From: Flavobacterium sp. GT3R68
GTDB taxonomy: Bacteria > Bacteroidota > Bacteroidia > Flavobacteriales > Flavobacteriaceae
Direction of reading: 5' to 3'
Length of the DNA: 64,000 nt
NCBI RefSeq assembly: GCF_007109225.1
Contig: NZ_VJZK01000001.1
Location: 937,978-1,001,977 of the forward strand
The translations under genes were made by a program, and so were the position numbers. Under the pieces are notes generated by a model. The model worked only from the letters and a program-made list of their open reading frames with translations, was not told the DNA's origin and did not search any database. Positions 61,974-64,000 of this stretch are shown in pieces; the first letter of the stretch is position 1; each line of letters begins with the position of its first letter.

Positions 61974-63200
61974 TTGAATTTAGAATATTTTATAGCCAAA
62001 AGACTTATTACTGCTAAAGATCATAAAAGTAGTATATCTGCACCAATTATAAAAATTGCAATTTCCGCTATAGCAATTGGCATGGTGATGATGATTATCT
62101 CAGTAGCTACCGGTATTGGTCTCCAGCAAAAAATACGCCAAAAAGTGTCTGCGTTCAACGGGCATATCATTATTTCGAATTACGACGACAACCAATCTCA
62201 GGTTAGTGTGGAACCCATTTCCATCAAACAGGATTTTTACCCCAAGTTCAATTCCGTTCCGGGAATCAGCCATATTCAGGCTGTGGCCAGCAAATCAGGA
62301 ATTATCAGGACCGAAAACGCTTTCGAAGGAATTATTTTCAAAGGCGTCGGGAAAGACTATCAATGGGAAAACATCCAGGAATATATAGTACAAGGCCGGA
62401 TTCCTAACTTTAAATCCAGTATAAATGAGGAAGTGATCATTTCCCAATTCATCGCCAATCGGCTGAATCTGAAAGTAGGCGATGGGTTTAATACCTATTT
62501 TATGAAAGAGAATGGATATAATGTCCGAAACTTTGATGTCGTGGGAATATACAATTCCGGCTTCCAGGAATTTGATGCTTCATATATACTAGGAGACATT
62601 CGCCATCTGCAGCGTATCAATAAATGGAAACCTGATGAAGTGGGGGCATTTGAAGTCTTCGTTGATGATTTTGCCAATATCGAATCCAAAGGTTCAGAAG
62701 TATACCAACAGATTGCTTCCACACTCAACACGCAAACTATAGTCGAGAAATATTATTTCATTTTTGAATGGCTGAAATTATTCGACTTCAATATCATTGT
62801 GATCCTGATTATCATGATTGTCGTGGCCACCATTAATATGGTAGTGGCGTTATTGGTGCTTATCTTGGAGCGTACCCAAATGATCGGCATTCTGAAAGCA
62901 TTGGGGGCAAACAACTGGGCGGTACGCAAAATATTTCTCTACAATGCCTTCTACTTAATAGTAAGGGGATTGTTTTTGGGAAATGGGATCGGTATCGGAC
63001 TGGTGCTGATTCAGCAGTATTTTGGAATCATCACCCTGAATCCCGAGAATTATTATGTCAACGTGGCGCCGGTCACTCTTAATTTGGGATATATACTGCT
63101 TCTAAACATTGGCACCGTGGTCATTTGCCTGATCGTATTGCTGGTACCTTCCTTTATCATTACCAAAATATCTCCGGTTACAGCGATCCGTTTCGACTAA
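61974..63200 (+). CDS. FtsX/LolE-like ABC transporter permease (TTG start)
   Basis: A 408-residue membrane protein resembling lipoprotein-releasing LolC/E: FIAKRLI at the N-terminus, a first helix at about 27-49 (IKIAISAIAIGMVMMIISVATGIGL), a periplasmic MacB_PCD-like domain (about 50-265), and three C-terminal helices in an FtsX domain (about 275-405) ending ISPVTAIRFD. Start is TTG at 61974, which gives the usual MxLExFIAKRL start. A -7-like TATTTTTG at 61941-61948 lies inside the divergent namZ gene. The partner ATPase is not adjacent. Confidence 0.9.
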   Translation: MNLEYFIAKRLITAKDHKSSISAPIIKIAISAIAIGMVMMIISVATGIGLQQKIRQKVSAFNGHIIISNYDDNQSQVSVEPISIKQDFYPKFNSVPGISHIQAVASKSGIIRTENAFEGIIFKGVGKDYQWENIQEYIVQGRIPNFKSSINEEVIISQFIANRLNLKVGDGFNTYFMKENGYNVRNFDVVGIYNSGFQEFDASYILGDIRHLQRINKWKPDEVGAFEVFVDDFANIESKGSEVYQQIASTLNTQTIVEKYYFIFEWLKLFDFNIIVILIIMIVVATINMVVALLVLILERTQMIGILKALGANNWAVRKIFLYNAFYLIVRGLFLGNGIGIGLVLIQQYFGIITLNPENYYVNVAPVTLNLGYILLLNIGTVVICLIVLLVPSFIITKISPVTAIRFD

Positions 63201-63246
63201 TATTTTCTTCAGGAGCTACAACCAAACCCTTTTCAATAGCATTCAG

Positions 63247-63306
63247 TCCCGCTTTCCGCTCATATCCACGCGAAAAGGCGTGGGATACCCGCTTCAATCG
63301 GGGCTA
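63247..63306 (+). repeat. Dispersed hairpin repeat, copy 5
   Basis: TCCCGCTTTCCGCT, inner hairpin ATCCACGC / GCGTGGGAT around GAAAAG, then ACCCGCTTCAATCGGGGCTA in two parts. Its 5' arm (GGAGCTACAACC, from 63211) begins 10 bp after the permease stop, so it is likely in that gene's 3' UTR. From 63311 to about 63505 nothing else is recognised. Confidence 0.78.
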
Positions 63307-63510
63307 GGGAAGGAAATTTACGGTCCTTATATATATAAGGAAGCATCTCAGGAACATTATCGAACATCGAACAACGTGAAAAACCAACCCAAAACGGTTT
63401 ACCTGCGACAACCCTACAACGACCTGAAAAAACTTTCGCCTCCAAAAAACGGGTTCCCAGCGAGTTAGGGAAGGATGTAAATAAAAGGTAAAAAAAACAT
63501 GATCAAAAGC

Positions 63511-63540
63511 TTGTGAAAGCGAATAAAGGTGCTACTTTTG
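63511..63540 (+). promoter_or_regulatory. rRNA operon promoter P1
   Basis: TTG (63511), 19-bp spacer, TACTTTTG (63533-63540), followed by CACCCGC and a boxA-like GTTCTTATACA at 63560. Confidence 0.8.
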
Positions 63541-63618
63541 CACCCGCAACAACGCAGAGGTTCTTATACAAATACTGGGAAACGAATTAAAAAAATCGGC
63601 ATCAAACCCGAAAAAAGA

Positions 63619-63650
63619 TTTGCGGGATAGTAAAAAAGTATTTATCTTTG
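63619..63650 (+). promoter_or_regulatory. rRNA operon promoter P2
   Basis: TTTG (63619-63622), 20-bp spacer, TATCTTTG (63643-63650), followed by a boxA-like GTTCATAGACA at 63670. Confidence 0.78.
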
Positions 63651-63745
63651 CCGACCCGAAAGGGAGCAAGTTCATAGACAGATTGAGTGGGTGTGGTGAT
63701 AAGGAAACGAAGAGTAAAAATTTTCAAAAAACTTTCTCAAAACAC

Positions 63746-63775
63746 TTGTGAGATATAAAAGAAGTTGTAGTTTTG
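63746..63775 (+). promoter_or_regulatory. rRNA operon promoter P3
   Basis: TTG (63746), 19-bp spacer, TAGTTTTG (63768-63775), then a boxA-like GTTCTTATACATATTG at 63795. About 60 bp around it closely repeat in P4. Confidence 0.8.
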
Positions 63776-63870
63776 CAACCGCAAATAAAACGGCGTTCTT
63801 ATACATATTGAGTGAGTGAAACGAGAGAAAACGAAGAATAAAATTTTTCAAAAAAAACTTTCACAAACGC

Positions 63871-63900
63871 TTGCGAGATTAAAAAGAAGTTGTACTTTTG
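63871..63900 (+). promoter_or_regulatory. rRNA operon promoter P4
   Basis: TTG (63871), 19-bp spacer, TACTTTTG (63893-63900), followed by CACCCGC. Upstream AAATTTTTCAAAAAA and ACTTTC blocks repeat those of P3. Confidence 0.82.
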
Positions 63901-63959
63901 CACCCGCTTCCAGAGACACACGGTGTGGGTCAAACGAAACGAAAAACATAGAAGAACAC

Positions 63960-64000
63960 GTTCATAGACATATTGAATTGACAGCCGTTTTAAGGGAAAC
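63960..64000 (+). promoter_or_regulatory. rRNA leader with boxA-like antitermination signal
   Basis: GTTCATAGACATATTG followed by AATTGACAGCC resembles the leader found just upstream of 16S rRNA in Flavobacteriaceae and the boxA-type antitermination element. The 16S gene itself is not in the window. Confidence 0.7.

Noticed and set aside
63280..63468. Open frames of about 60 codons upstream of the rRNA promoters
   Set aside because: They start in the dispersed repeat, have no family resemblance and lie in a promoter-rich noncoding region.

Overview
The window is AT-rich chromosomal DNA from a member of the Bacteroidota, almost certainly a Flavobacterium-like Flavobacteriaceae. Evidence for this includes GldA, a GLPGLI-family protein, DUF5686 and OMP beta-barrel proteins with carboxypeptidase-regulatory-like N-termini, an exbB-exbD-exbD-tonB-pstS-TPR operon and a K+-dependent membrane pyrophosphatase of the flavobacterial type. 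Many genes are preceded by the Bacteroidota promoter signature (TTG or TTTG, about 19-20 bp, TAnnTTTG) rather than by Shine-Dalgarno sequences. No prophage, insertion sequence, CRISPR array, tRNA or defence island was recognised; this is mostly core metabolism.

Layout. 1-4.4 kb: tail of an unknown gene, a DUF5686 outer-membrane protein, a family 14 glycosyltransferase and an AlkA-like DNA glycosylase. 4.4-7.7 kb: soluble (ppa) and membrane (hppA) pyrophosphatases side by side. 7.8-11.8 kb: an operon of GH20 hexosaminidase, glycosylasparaginase and CutC. 11.8-18 kb: small lipoproteins, a deoxynucleoside kinase and a GLPGLI plus outer-membrane receptor pair. 18.1-31 kb: a methionine/SAM region: metK, then OsmC-metX-thrA-OsmC-sulfhydrylase, then metH (split in two) and metF. 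31-39.8 kb: PagL-like enzyme, DUF2807 lipoprotein, gldA, DAHP synthase/chorismate mutase, rsgA-dtd, a decayed DUF3857 gene, MazG-like, aroA and queA. 39.8-47.8 kb: kynureninase, an arginase-family enzyme, kynurenine 3-monooxygenase, a cupin and small envelope proteins. 47.9-57.6 kb: HerA-like ATPase, the TonB energising operon, queE, a second TonB-C protein and a DUF2059 protein. 57.7-63.2 kb: aminotransferase, DinB-like and methyltransferase genes, a YkgJ-like protein, NamZ and an FtsX-type permease. 63.5-64.0 kb: four tandem promoters and the leader of an rRNA operon whose 16S gene should start just beyond the window.

The most interesting content is regulatory. The methionine genes appear to be controlled in three ways: a SAM-II-type riboswitch before metK, a SAM-I riboswitch before metH, and two successive ribosome-mediated attenuators before the metX-thrA operon. 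Each of these attenuators has a short Met/Cys-containing leader peptide whose 3' end overlaps a sequence complementary to the left arm of the following terminator. The DAHP synthase gene has the same architecture with a three-Trp leader peptide. A five-copy dispersed repeat, all copies in the same orientation, has an internal hairpin whose sequence changes while pairing is largely kept; it may be a structured RNA or a mobile palindromic element. Other points of note are a 12-cysteine periplasmic tail on the membrane pyrophosphatase, a nested inverted repeat upstream of exbB, and an arginase-family gene inside the kynurenine cluster.
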